DNA from: Candidatus Cloacimonadota bacterium
GTDB taxonomy: Bacteria > Cloacimonadota > Cloacimonadia > Cloacimonadales > TCS61
Assembly: GCA_030668345.1 (NCBI GenBank)
Contig: DAOUUD010000015.1
Coordinates: 1 to 17,306, forward strand
Direction: 5' to 3'
Length of the DNA: 17,306 bases
The notes beneath the pieces are model-generated. The model was given only the letters and a program-made list of their open reading frames with translations, had not been told where the DNA came from and searched no databases. Shown here piece by piece: positions 5,829-15,000 of this stretch. A program made the position numbers and the translations under genes. Each line of letters starts with the position of its first letter. The first letter of the stretch is position 1.

Positions 5829-6500
5829 ATGATCGAATTTATACAGCTATATGGCGCAGCTTTGCTCAGACCACTTATAATAATAGGGTGGATTTTTGTA
5901 TTTAAGAAAAAAACTACATATACATATCTTACAAATTTTTCTTTAAAATACTTTATTTGTTTTTTTCTGATCTGTATCATCTGGAATATTTTTGCTTTTA
6001 GCTTCGCTTCGAATTTTCCGGTTGCACGACTTATCTTTCTTTTCTTCTGGATATTAACAAGTATTTATGAATTCTTTTTTATTTTAAGGGCTCTTTTTTT
6101 ATCGTTTAACACTGAAACGAAACATAATGATATTTTTGTGATAACCTTGTCAGTATTGGCAATTCCAGTCATTCTGGCTGCAATATTGTGCCATACAAAT
6201 AAAACCTACAACCCCGTTAATACTACCGATTTCTATAATATGATCCTGTTAATGCTTGGAACAGTCATTGTATTAAAGAATCTATTATCCTACGAATCTT
6301 TCATGGAAAACATTGAATCGTTCTTTATTTATTCAGGATTTGTTCTTTATTTTGGATTGCATATATTAGCCAGCAATGTTATTCCTTTTGGATTCAGACA
6401 GAATTGGTTTTTTGCTCAATATGCTACATTAATAAGTTTAATTTATTGGTTAGGGAGTGTATACTTTATATGGAAAATCAGATCCAGACTTTCGTCCTGA
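5829..6500 (+). CDS. Seven-transmembrane membrane protein, putative sensor module
   Basis: A 223-residue, almost wholly membrane-embedded protein with seven hydrophobic helices at about 8-25, 39-60, 66-91, 102-121, 135-153, 163-184 and 194-216. The loops are short and it ends in a basic tail (KIRSRLSS). It resembles the stand-alone or N-terminal 7TM input modules of FCB-group sensor proteins. I cannot assign a named family with certainty. The ribosome-binding site is weak, so translation may depend on the upstream peptide genes. The 3' end overlaps the PAS/HD-GYP gene by 31 bp in another frame, which suggests coupled synthesis and a physical partnership. Position directly after two secreted peptides makes it a candidate peptide receptor or exporter (inference). 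It is too short, and lacks the motifs, for a canonical transporter. Confidence 0.85.
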   Translation: MIEFIQLYGAALLRPLIIIGWIFVFKKKTTYTYLTNFSLKYFICFFLICIIWNIFAFSFASNFPVARLIFLFFWILTSIYEFFFILRALFLSFNTETKHNDIFVITLSVLAIPVILAAILCHTNKTYNPVNTTDFYNMILLMLGTVIVLKNLLSYESFMENIESFFIYSGFVLYFGLHILASNVIPFGFRQNWFFAQYATLISLIYWLGSVYFIWKIRSRLSS

Positions 6501-7654
6501 TATCATCGGTTTTCTTAGGTATTTTCGTACTGATAACCGTATATTTGATCATTAAGCTCAAACTGAATGATATTCTTCTTAAAAAATCTGAAGAAAAACT
6601 AAAAAACTTTAATGATACTTTACAATATATGGTAGCCGAAAAAACAGAAGAATTACAGAAATCCGAGAAAAAATTCAGACTACTCTTCGAATTATACCAG
6701 GAAGTATTAGAGAATTCTCCAGCCGGGATAATTAAACTTGATAAAACCTTGAAGATAGAATATTGGAATCCGGAAATACAGAATATTCTTAATTCACTTT
6801 CACAGGATAAAATCTCACTCGAAGGAAGGAACATCAATGATATTGCCGAATTCAAAACTCAAAAAATGGATGATCTTTATAAGGAATTATACAATAGAAA
6901 TGATATCGTTTCCGAAATTGAATTGAATGGCTATAAGAAAAAGATATATATGGAAGTAAAAGGTGTACCAATTTCCGAAAACGACAAATTCTCCGGAGCA
7001 GTATTGGTTCTTAATGACATCACAAAAAATATAATCGCCGAAGAAAAACTAAAACAAAGCTTTGAGATGTTAAAAAAATCAACAGAGGATATTATTCAAG
7101 CAATGGCTTCTACATCCGAAATGCGTGATCCTTACACAGCCGGTCATCAGAAGCGAGTTCGTGAACTGGCTATTGCTATTGGCAATGAGATGAAAATTTC
7201 CAAAGAACAATTGGAAGGTGTTAAATTTGCCGGTATTGTACATGATATCGGTAAAATATCTGTTCCTTCCGACATACTCTCTAAACCAGGGAAAATAAGT
7301 AACACAGAATTCGAAGTTATTAAAGGCCATAGCCAGACAGGATACGATTTACTTAATAAAATTGAATTCCCCTGGCCTATTTCGGAAATTGTTTACCAGC
7401 ATCACGAAAGAATGGACGGTAGCGGTTACCCCAGAGGATTAAAGGACGATGAAATTCTGCTCGAAGCACGCATCCTGTCTGTAGCAGATGTAGTGGAAGC
7501 TATGACATCTCATAGGCCATACAGAGCTGCTTATGGCATCGAAAAAGCTCTCGAGGAAATTGAAAAGTATAAAGGAAAATACTACGATCCAAAAACTGTT
7601 GACGCCTGTTTTAATCTGTTTAAAGAGAATAAATTCGTTTTTTCCAATAATTGA
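6470..7654 (+). CDS. Membrane-anchored PAS-HD-GYP cyclic-di-GMP phosphodiesterase
   Basis: A 394-residue signalling enzyme predicted to hydrolyse c-di-GMP. It has one N-terminal membrane helix (7-30), a charged coiled-coil linker (34-70), a PAS domain (about 72-190, with ENSPAGIIKLD and AVLVLNDIT), then an HD-GYP domain (about 205-385). All hallmark residues are present: H226 (TAGHQ), HD at 258-259 in HDIGK, H287 (GHSQ), HHE at 311-313, DGSGYP (316-321) and D340 (SVAD). The start is ATG at 6470, with GGGAG about 12 nt upstream. The frame stays open further upstream only because it shadows the 7TM gene. The gene begins inside the 7TM gene, and its stop shares a base with the next ATG (TGATG). 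It is presumably the output of the 7TM/peptide module. No diguanylate cyclase is visible in the window. Confidence 0.93.
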   Translation: MENQIQTFVLISSVFLGIFVLITVYLIIKLKLNDILLKKSEEKLKNFNDTLQYMVAEKTEELQKSEKKFRLLFELYQEVLENSPAGIIKLDKTLKIEYWNPEIQNILNSLSQDKISLEGRNINDIAEFKTQKMDDLYKELYNRNDIVSEIELNGYKKKIYMEVKGVPISENDKFSGAVLVLNDITKNIIAEEKLKQSFEMLKKSTEDIIQAMASTSEMRDPYTAGHQKRVRELAIAIGNEMKISKEQLEGVKFAGIVHDIGKISVPSDILSKPGKISNTEFEVIKGHSQTGYDLLNKIEFPWPISEIVYQHHERMDGSGYPRGLKDDEILLEARILSVADVVEAMTSHRPYRAAYGIEKALEEIEKYKGKYYDPKTVDACFNLFKENKFVFSNN

Positions 7655-9729
7655 TGAGAATTAATATAGTATTTAGATTTGCTATAATCATATCCTTTTT
7701 GATGTGCACTACAACACTATCGGCGCTGGATATCCCATTTTCTGAAAATGAAGTTAAACTTCCTGAAAACCAGATCACAGGTCTGGTGAGGGTCAGTCCA
7801 CCCGATTCACTAAACTGTCCACTCGAGACAAATACCTGGCTCTGGCATGATGGTAAAAATCTCTATCTTCAAATTGAAGCTGAAATAGATGAGAATTTTG
7901 AAACTGGAAATTATACGAATTACGACATATATCCGGGAGCTGATTATTTGTGTATCCAGCTAATAACAGATCCAAAAAGTTATTATGCTTATGGTTTCTT
8001 TGCCTATCCCTTTGAAAATAGAATAGATTTTATTAGAACTTCTTCTTTAGGTGTAGACAAAACATGGAACAGCAATTATGAATATATCAGCAGCTTCAAT
8101 GACACCCTTTGGACTGTATCAATGAAGATTCCCTTTAAGAATCTGCGTTTTTTTGGAAATCCACCATACAATTGGAAAATAATCCTGACACGATATACAA
8201 GACATAATAAGCAGTTATTCAGCAAACCGTTCCTGATAACCAAAATGGGGAAAGATTACTTTCATAAAGCACTGGATATTAAAATTGATCATCCTATCGA
8301 AAAAAACAAGAATTTTTATATAAGACCTCATACGATTTTTATTTATGATCTAAAAGATAATGAAACTAGTTTTGATGAAGAAAATATAGGTTTTGATTTT
8401 TCTTTCAATCCTTCATTTTCAACAAAATTTAAATTAAGTTTTCTCCCCGATTATTCAGATGTTCCAATGGATAACGTAAAGGATATTTATAATTCCAAAT
8501 ACCCTCCCAGTTATGAAGAAAATCGTTATTTCTTTATTGAAGATTTCAATGTGCTTGGCGTAGATGACAACTTATTCCATTCAAGACACATTGTTCAACC
8601 CAAATATGCTCTCAAGTTCACTTCAAATGCTGAAAATTATTCTTTTGGATTCCTCTCTTCACTGGACAAGGAAACCGAGGGAGCCAGTGATGATATATTC
8701 AATATTATTGCATTCAAACCTGTTCATAATAAATTCCGCCTGCAAACTACTCTCCTGAACAGGATGAACCCGGATGGAAACTATCATAATGAAGTCCTTC
8801 ATCTGGAACCAACCTGGGAATTTAACAGGAATCATTTCATCTGGATCGATATGAACCTTTCTTATATCGATTCGCTCGATTCAACTGATTATCCTAAAAA
8901 GGGATATTATGGCAAAATAGGATACAGCCGCAGGAATAAAGATTTCTACTTCTCAATTTCTGCCCAACAGATGCAAAAGGATTATGCTGTAGATATGGGA
9001 AAGATCTATGAAGATGATTTTTATGGTTGGAATATTAATACATATTATTCGAAAAATATTAATGATGATATTTTCAGGGAATTAAACACTACCATCAATC
9101 TCAGTGAAGAGATAGACAATCAAACTGATATTTTACTGGAACGGTATTCTTATCTGAACGTAGAATTGGAATCAAATTATAATCTTAAATTTTATTTTGA
9201 TTATCAGCATGTTAAAGAATATTTTGTTACTCTTAATAAATATTTCAATAAGCATCTCACAGGCTTCAGGATGATTTGGGATAAATTCGACTGGTTTGTG
9301 CTTCATCTGGGAATATATGATATTGAGAATATTAATTATTATTATTTACTCGATTCTTATAATGGTATTTATCTACAATATGGTCTTTCTGGAACAATCA
9401 GTAAATACATTAACTATGGTTTCTTTGCAGACAAAAGCATTTATCATGATATTCCAGAACACCCAGAAGTTGATGATGAATACTGGATAGGGAATTTTGA
9501 CTTGAATATTAATATAACAAATAAAATTTCTTTTAACAATGGTTTAAGATATGATAATTACGAATATGATGCCAAATCAGAATATGTTGGTTACTTTTCA
9601 AACTTCAGCTGGGAATTTAAAAGAGACTGTTATCTCTATTTTGGTTATAAAACTTCACTTAATAAAATTGATAACTCTTATCAAGAGGATTATCAAAAAT
9701 TATATACTAAAATTTCATATAATTTTTGA
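7654..9729 (+). CDS. CBM9-like / DUF5916-like outer-membrane beta-barrel protein
   Basis: A 691-residue exported protein. The signal peptide spans about 1-23 (cut near LSA). A CBM9/DOMON-type sugar-binding-like fold lies at about 30-190, ending in a W-x-V-x-x-K-I-P-F strand and a WKIILTRYTR strand. A DUF5916-like region follows (about 215-300), recognised from the order 'NPSFS...LPDYSDV...ENRYFFIEDFNVL', which parallels the family's 'nPDFsqVEaD ... EkRpFFlEg'. The rest (about 300-691) is alternating Tyr/aromatic-rich strands ending in a C-terminal Phe (KISYNF), typical of an outer-membrane barrel. The ATG at 7654 overlaps the previous stop (TGATG), hence translational coupling. The in-frame TTG just before it (7651) is a less likely start. 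DUF5916 proteins have no established function. Being last in a signalling operon is unusual. Confidence 0.85.
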   Translation: MRINIVFRFAIIISFLMCTTTLSALDIPFSENEVKLPENQITGLVRVSPPDSLNCPLETNTWLWHDGKNLYLQIEAEIDENFETGNYTNYDIYPGADYLCIQLITDPKSYYAYGFFAYPFENRIDFIRTSSLGVDKTWNSNYEYISSFNDTLWTVSMKIPFKNLRFFGNPPYNWKIILTRYTRHNKQLFSKPFLITKMGKDYFHKALDIKIDHPIEKNKNFYIRPHTIFIYDLKDNETSFDEENIGFDFSFNPSFSTKFKLSFLPDYSDVPMDNVKDIYNSKYPPSYEENRYFFIEDFNVLGVDDNLFHSRHIVQPKYALKFTSNAENYSFGFLSSLDKETEGASDDIFNIIAFKPVHNKFRLQTTLLNRMNPDGNYHNEVLHLEPTWEFNRNHFIWIDMNLSYIDSLDSTDYPKKGYYGKIGYSRRNKDFYFSISAQQMQKDYAVDMGKIYEDDFYGWNINTYYSKNINDDIFRELNTTINLSEEIDNQTDILLERYSYLNVELESNYNLKFYFDYQHVKEYFVTLNKYFNKHLTGFRMIWDKFDWFVLHLGIYDIENINYYYLLDSYNGIYLQYGLSGTISKYINYGFFADKSIYHDIPEHPEVDDEYWIGNFDLNINITNKISFNNGLRYDNYEYDAKSEYVGYFSNFSWEFKRDCYLYFGYKTSLNKIDNSYQEDYQKLYTKISYNF

Positions 9730-9829
9730 AATAAATAAATCTTTCTTTCTAAAAATCAATTGACATTCACTTCCAACTTAAAAAAAAGTTCGTTTAATTT
9801 TTATTGAAAATTAGGGAGCATAAAATACA
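9730..9829 (+). promoter_or_regulatory. Intergenic gap with weak promoter candidate before the stn-like operon
   Basis: A perfect TTGACA (9760-9765) is present, but no good -10 element stands 16-18 nt later. There is a small AACTT/AAGTT inverted repeat at about 9775-9790. No intrinsic terminator follows the preceding gene, so read-through from the sigma-54 operon is possible. Confidence 0.25.
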
Positions 9830-10288
9830 ATGAAAAATAAGAAAGCAATTGATGAAATTATTGGTAAATATATTGGCAGAAAAGGCTCTCTTATACCTCT
9901 TTTGCAGGAAGTGCAAACTATAGAAGGTTACCTGGCAAAAGATACAATGCGTTATCTCTCGGAGAAGACAGATATAAATATTGCTCAAATCTATGGAGTA
10001 GCAACATTCTACACCATGTTTCATCTTAAACCTCAGGGTAAACATATAATACGAGTTTGCAAAGGAACAGCCTGTCATGTATCAGATGCAAACTCCATTC
10101 TAAAGGCAGTCCAGAACAACCTGCAACTTACTGATGGAGAAGATACAACCACCGATAAATTATTCACAGTAATGGAGGTTGCCTGTCTTGGTTGTTGCAG
10201 CCTGGCTCCGGTTATCATGATAAATGATAATACTTATGGAAAACTAACGCCGGAAGCTATTGAAGAAATAGTGAAAAAATACAATTAA
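9830..10288 (+). CDS. stnA: NuoE-like [2Fe-2S] subunit of electron-bifurcating transhydrogenase
   Basis: A 152-residue thioredoxin-like [2Fe-2S] protein of the NuoE/HydC/HndA family. An N-terminal helical part with GSLIPLLQEVQ and YGVATFYTMF precedes the cluster ligands C77 and C82 (CKGTACH) and C119 and C123 (CLGCC). It passes electrons to or from the flavin subunit encoded 10 bp downstream. Because the partner gene 3 is a GltD-NuoG-type fusion rather than a hydrogenase, I assign it to an Stn-like transhydrogenase instead of a [FeFe]-hydrogenase. The symbol is by architecture only. The start ATG has AGGGAG about 12 nt upstream, somewhat far. Confidence 0.85.
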   Translation: MKNKKAIDEIIGKYIGRKGSLIPLLQEVQTIEGYLAKDTMRYLSEKTDINIAQIYGVATFYTMFHLKPQGKHIIRVCKGTACHVSDANSILKAVQNNLQLTDGEDTTTDKLFTVMEVACLGCCSLAPVIMINDNTYGKLTPEAIEEIVKKYN

Positions 10289-10298
10289 GGGGGATGAT

Positions 10299-12068
10299 TT
10301 GGAGCTGACAATCAAAGTAGGACTTGCAAGCTGTGGATTGGCAGCAGGAGCCGGAGAAGTTTACTCGACGATTGAAAAATATCTTAAAAAATCAAAAATA
10401 AAAGCTGAACTGAAAAAAACCGCCTGTATTGGCATGTGTTTCGTTGAACCGTTAGTTGAGATATCTTCCGAAAATGGCAACACCGTAACTTATGGTGATG
10501 TGTCCCCAGAAAATATTATCGAATTAATTGAAGCATATGCTAAAGGGAAACCAATAAATAAAAACGTAATCCTTTCCAATATATTGGAAGGTAGCGAGAA
10601 TGAAAAACTTAATAATCAGACACGGATCGTTCTCCGGAATTGTGGTATCATCGATGCGGAATCTATAGAAGATTATTTAGAAAAAGACGGTTACAAAGCA
10701 CTTGAAAAAGTTGTGTCCTCGATGTCCAAAAAAGATATTATTGAAGAAATAAAAAGATCCGGTTTACGCGGACGTGGTGGAGCAGGATTCCCTACAGGTT
10801 TAAAATGGGAATTCGCCTACCGCTCAAAAAGCGATAAAAAATACATTATCTGCAATGCAGATGAAGGAGACCCTGGTGCTTTCATGGACCGTAGTATACT
10901 GGAAGGTGACCCTCACAGTATATTAGAAGGAATGGCTATCTGTGCTTTTGCCATCGGGGCAGATGAAGGCTACATATATTGCCGTGCAGAATATCCTTTG
11001 GCACTAAAAAGATTGAACATTGCAATAGCACAGGCAGAAGAGAAAGGTTTCCTGGGAAAAAATATTTTTAATTCTGACTTCGATTTAAATCTTCACATCA
11101 AAGAAGGAGCCGGAGCTTTTGTCTGTGGTGAAGAAACAGCTTTAATGGGTTCTATAGAAGGCGAACGTGGTATGCCTCGCATACGTCCTCCCTTCCCGGC
11201 ACAATCCGGTCTCTGGGGTAAACCCACTAATATTAATAATGTGGAAACTTATGCTAATATCGCCTGGATAATTATGAATGGTGCCGATGAATTTACAAAG
11301 TATGGCACAGAAAAAAGTCCTGGTACAAAAGTATTCGCACTTGCCGGTAAAATAAAAAATAGCGGTCTGATCGAAGTTCCCATGGGGATTCCCCTTAAAG
11401 ATGTGATCTATGATGTGGGTGGTGGCATGAAAACCGAGAAACCATTCAAAGGAGTTCAACTTGGAGGTCCTTCCGGTGGATGTATTCCTGCTGAATTGCT
11501 CGATACAATCGTAGATTACGATTCGATCAATAAAACCGGTGCTATCATGGGTTCCGGTGGTATGGTGGTAATGGATCAGTCCACCTGCATGGTCGATATA
11601 GCAAAGTTTTTTCTGAACTTTACACAAAATGAATCCTGTGGTAAATGTACGTTCTGTCGGGTTGGAACAAAACGGATGTTGGAAATCCTTACCCGCATCA
11701 CGGAAGGGAACGGGAAGATAGAAGATCTGGAAAAATTGGAAAAGCTTGCTTCGAACATCATTAAAGGTTCTCTATGTGGACTGGGGCAAACAGCTCCCAA
11801 TCCGGTACTTACCACTCTTCGATATTTTAAAGATGAATACATTGCACATATAAAAGACAAACGCTGTCCTGCTGGAGTATGCACATCACTGCTCCGATAT
11901 GAAGTGATAGAAAATAAATGTATTGGCTGTACGCTTTGTGCCAGGAAATGCCCTGTCAATTGTATTTCAGGAGAACCAAAAAAAGTTCATTATATTGACC
12001 AGGATGCTTGTATTAAATGCGGTGCTTGTTATGATGTCTGTAAATTCGATGCAATTAATAAATCATAG
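10299..12068 (+). CDS. stnB: NuoF-like NADH-binding flavoprotein with 2x[4Fe-4S] tail
   Basis: A 589-residue flavin (FMN) and NADH-binding subunit of the HydB/HndC/StnB type, the presumed bifurcation or NADH site. In order: an N-terminal thioredoxin-like [2Fe-2S] domain (C12, C43, C47); the NuoF core with the FMN/NADH glycine-rich RGRGGAGFPTG (158-167), NADEGDPGAFMDR (187-198) and GAGAFVCGEETALMGSIEG (270-288); an N3-type [4Fe-4S] cluster (C447, C450, C453, C493); and a C-terminal bacterial ferredoxin with two [4Fe-4S] clusters (C541/544/547/551 and C571/574/577/581), the part that distinguishes it from respiratory NuoF. The start is TTG at 10299, 5 nt after AAGGGGG. The ATG at 10294 is out of frame and hits a stop after four codons. 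It lies 10 bp from stnA and 17 bp from stnC, in one operon. Confidence 0.92.
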   Translation: MELTIKVGLASCGLAAGAGEVYSTIEKYLKKSKIKAELKKTACIGMCFVEPLVEISSENGNTVTYGDVSPENIIELIEAYAKGKPINKNVILSNILEGSENEKLNNQTRIVLRNCGIIDAESIEDYLEKDGYKALEKVVSSMSKKDIIEEIKRSGLRGRGGAGFPTGLKWEFAYRSKSDKKYIICNADEGDPGAFMDRSILEGDPHSILEGMAICAFAIGADEGYIYCRAEYPLALKRLNIAIAQAEEKGFLGKNIFNSDFDLNLHIKEGAGAFVCGEETALMGSIEGERGMPRIRPPFPAQSGLWGKPTNINNVETYANIAWIIMNGADEFTKYGTEKSPGTKVFALAGKIKNSGLIEVPMGIPLKDVIYDVGGGMKTEKPFKGVQLGGPSGGCIPAELLDTIVDYDSINKTGAIMGSGGMVVMDQSTCMVDIAKFFLNFTQNESCGKCTFCRVGTKRMLEILTRITEGNGKIEDLEKLEKLASNIIKGSLCGLGQTAPNPVLTTLRYFKDEYIAHIKDKRCPAGVCTSLLRYEVIENKCIGCTLCARKCPVNCISGEPKKVHYIDQDACIKCGACYDVCKFDAINKS

Positions 12069-12085
12069 AAATTAGGAAAACTTTT

Positions 12086-15000
12086 ATGATAAAAGTAAAA
12101 TTAAACGGTAAAGAAGTAAAAGCAAAAAAAGGTCAAACAATCCTGGATGTAGCCAGGCAAAATGGAATTGATATTCCTACTCTGTGTCACGATGAAGAAT
12201 TATCATCTTTCGGTTCGTGCTGGGTTTGTGCGGTAGAGGTGAAAAATCGCCGTGGATTTGTAACTGCGTGTGGTACGGAAATTTTAGAAGGAATGGAGAT
12301 CATCACAGATTCAGAAGAAATATATAATGCCCGTAAAATGGCTCTGGAACTTCTTCTATCTGACCATTATGCCGATTGTGAAGCCCCCTGCAAAATCGCC
12401 TGTCCCAATAATGTAGATATTCAAAGTTACGTATCTCTTATTGCGAACGGGCAGTATCATGAAGCCGTAAGAGTTATTAAAGAAACTCTTCCCATGCCAT
12501 TGTCTATCGGTAGGGTATGTCCTGCATTCTGTGAAGATGAGTGCCGTAGAAGCCTGGTAGAAGAACCGATTGCTATTCGTCAATTGAAGCGCTATGCAGC
12601 AGATTTCGATCTTACCGATAACTGGACATACACACCGGAAAAAGCACCTGACAAAAACAAGAAAATAGCGATCATTGGTGCAGGACCTTCCGGTTTAACA
12701 TGTGGTTATTACCTTTCAAATAACGGGTATGATGTAACGGTTTTGGAAGCAGCTCCCAAGGCTGGTGGATGGCTCCGATATGGTATTCCCGAATACAGGT
12801 TACCAAAGAAAATCCTGGATAAAGAAATAAAACTAATGTGTACAAATGGCATGAAGATCAACTGTAATAAAGAAGTCGGGAAAGAGATAACCCTTTCTCA
12901 GCTTAGTAAAGATTACGATGCCGTTTATCTGGCAGTTGGTGCTCAAAATGCCGTTCCGATGCGTGTGAAAGGAAGTGATCTTAAAGGATGTTTCCTGGGT
13001 GTGGATTACCTGAAAGATGTGGTTCTGGGCAAAAAGACCGCTCTTGAAAAGAAAGTTGCTGTAATAGGTGGTGGAAACACGGCCGTAGATTGCGCCAGAA
13101 CAGCTCTTCGCAAAGGTTCTGAGGTTACACTTATCTACCGTAGAACTCGCAAAGAAATGCCGGCAGAAGCCTATGAAGTTGATGCAGCAGAAGAAGAAGG
13201 CATAAAATTTTATTTCCTTACCAACCCTGTAGAAAATATTGGTAGAAATGGAAAATTAAAAACAATTAAATTTGAAAAAATGAAACTTGGTAAACCAGAT
13301 GAAAGTGGACGGCGGCGTCCGGAACCGACCGGTGAATTTTTCAAAGAAGATTTTGGTTCTGTAATAGCTGCCATTTCCCAGGCACCGGATGTTGATTTCT
13401 TGAAAGAGGAAGAAAATAAAATCAATGGCAAAGAAATTCCATTAACCCGCTGGTTAACTGCTGAAGCAGATGAAGAAACCCAATATACCGGTATAAAAAA
13501 CATATTTGCTGGAGGTGATTTTCGCAGGGGACCCGCTACAGCCATAGAGGCAATTGCAGACGGCAGGAAAGCTGCTGAATATATAGATAGATACCTCAAC
13601 GGATCACCAATCGAAACTGTTCAAAAGCGTTTTAATTCTAAAAAAGAAAAATTACTCAAAGAAATAGATGCAACTGAATATGAGCACTATGAAAGAATAG
13701 AAAGGTACATAATGCCGGAATTGGATGCTAGAAAGCGTTCAATCAACTTCAAGGAAGTAGAGAAAGGATTTGCAGATGAAGATGCCAGGGCAGAAGCCGA
13801 CCGCTGCCTGGAATGCGGATGCCAGGTTAATGAAACATGTGCACTTCGAAATTATTCTACCGATTATAAGATAGATCCCGATATATTCCTTGGCGATAAG
13901 AACAAACACCCGATCGATAGTTCACATCCATTCATACTACGTGATGCTAATAAATGTATCAAATGTGGTCGTTGTGTTAGAATATGTGCAGAAGTCCAAG
14001 GTCCCGGAGTACTTGGTTATATTTATAGAGGATTTGTGAGCTACGTTGCTCCCGAGTTTGGGGAAAGTCTTACAAAAACCGGATGTGAATCCTGCGGAAA
14101 ATGTATCGAAGTTTGTCCTGTGGGAGCTCTAACTCCCAGAAATATTAATTATAAACTCAATCCACATCTTGCCGAAAAAGTAGTTCAGAACTGTGGACTC
14201 TGTGGCACTGGTTGCAAGATAGAGGTAAATGTAGAAACAAATAGAGTCAAAGTAATAAACCCGCCGCAAGAGCAAGATTTCAATGGTAGAAATCTTTGTT
14301 TCGCCGGCAAGTTCGGGTGGCAGATATTCGAGCAGGAAGAAAGAATAACAAAGCCATATTACAGGGACGATGAGGAATTGGAAGAATCTGATTACGATAC
14401 TGCTTTCGATCTTATCAAAAGAAAATTAGCTAAAGCAAAAAGTAAAAAGATCTACATTTCCCCCACTTGTACTCTGGAAGAGATCATGATGATGAAACAT
14501 GTTGCAGAGAATATCGGTGCTGAAATCTGTACATTAGCATATCAGAAAAGTTTCGTAGAGAAGATTGCAGAAACCAGCCTGATGAACAAGACTTACAAGG
14601 ATATTAAAGACGCCGAAGCAATCGTGATCGTCGGTAAGATCAGTCATACATTGCAGATTCTTACCCGTATACAGCAGAGAAAAGGCAAAAAACTTATTAT
14701 TATTAATGATGAAAAAAGCGATTTTAATAATTTTGCTGATGAACTTTTAGATGATTTCCCCATTGAAGACACTCTGGATAAAATTCTTGAATATTACTCT
14801 GAAGATGAGGAACAGAAAGGAGAAGAAGTAATCGTAGAAGTAGGAGAAGAAGTTGTCGAAGAAGTAGGAGAAGAAGTAGCAGGAGATGTAGGAGAAGAAG
14901 AAGAAAAGCAGATTACGCTCATTGAACTCAACCTACCAGAAAAGACACTCTTTCTCTACAATAGGAACATACTCAATGAACTGACTATCTGGAAGATCTG

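Noticed and set aside
11142..11959. Long minus-strand open frames inside stnB
   Set aside because: Antisense shadows of a strongly conserved NuoF-type coding region.
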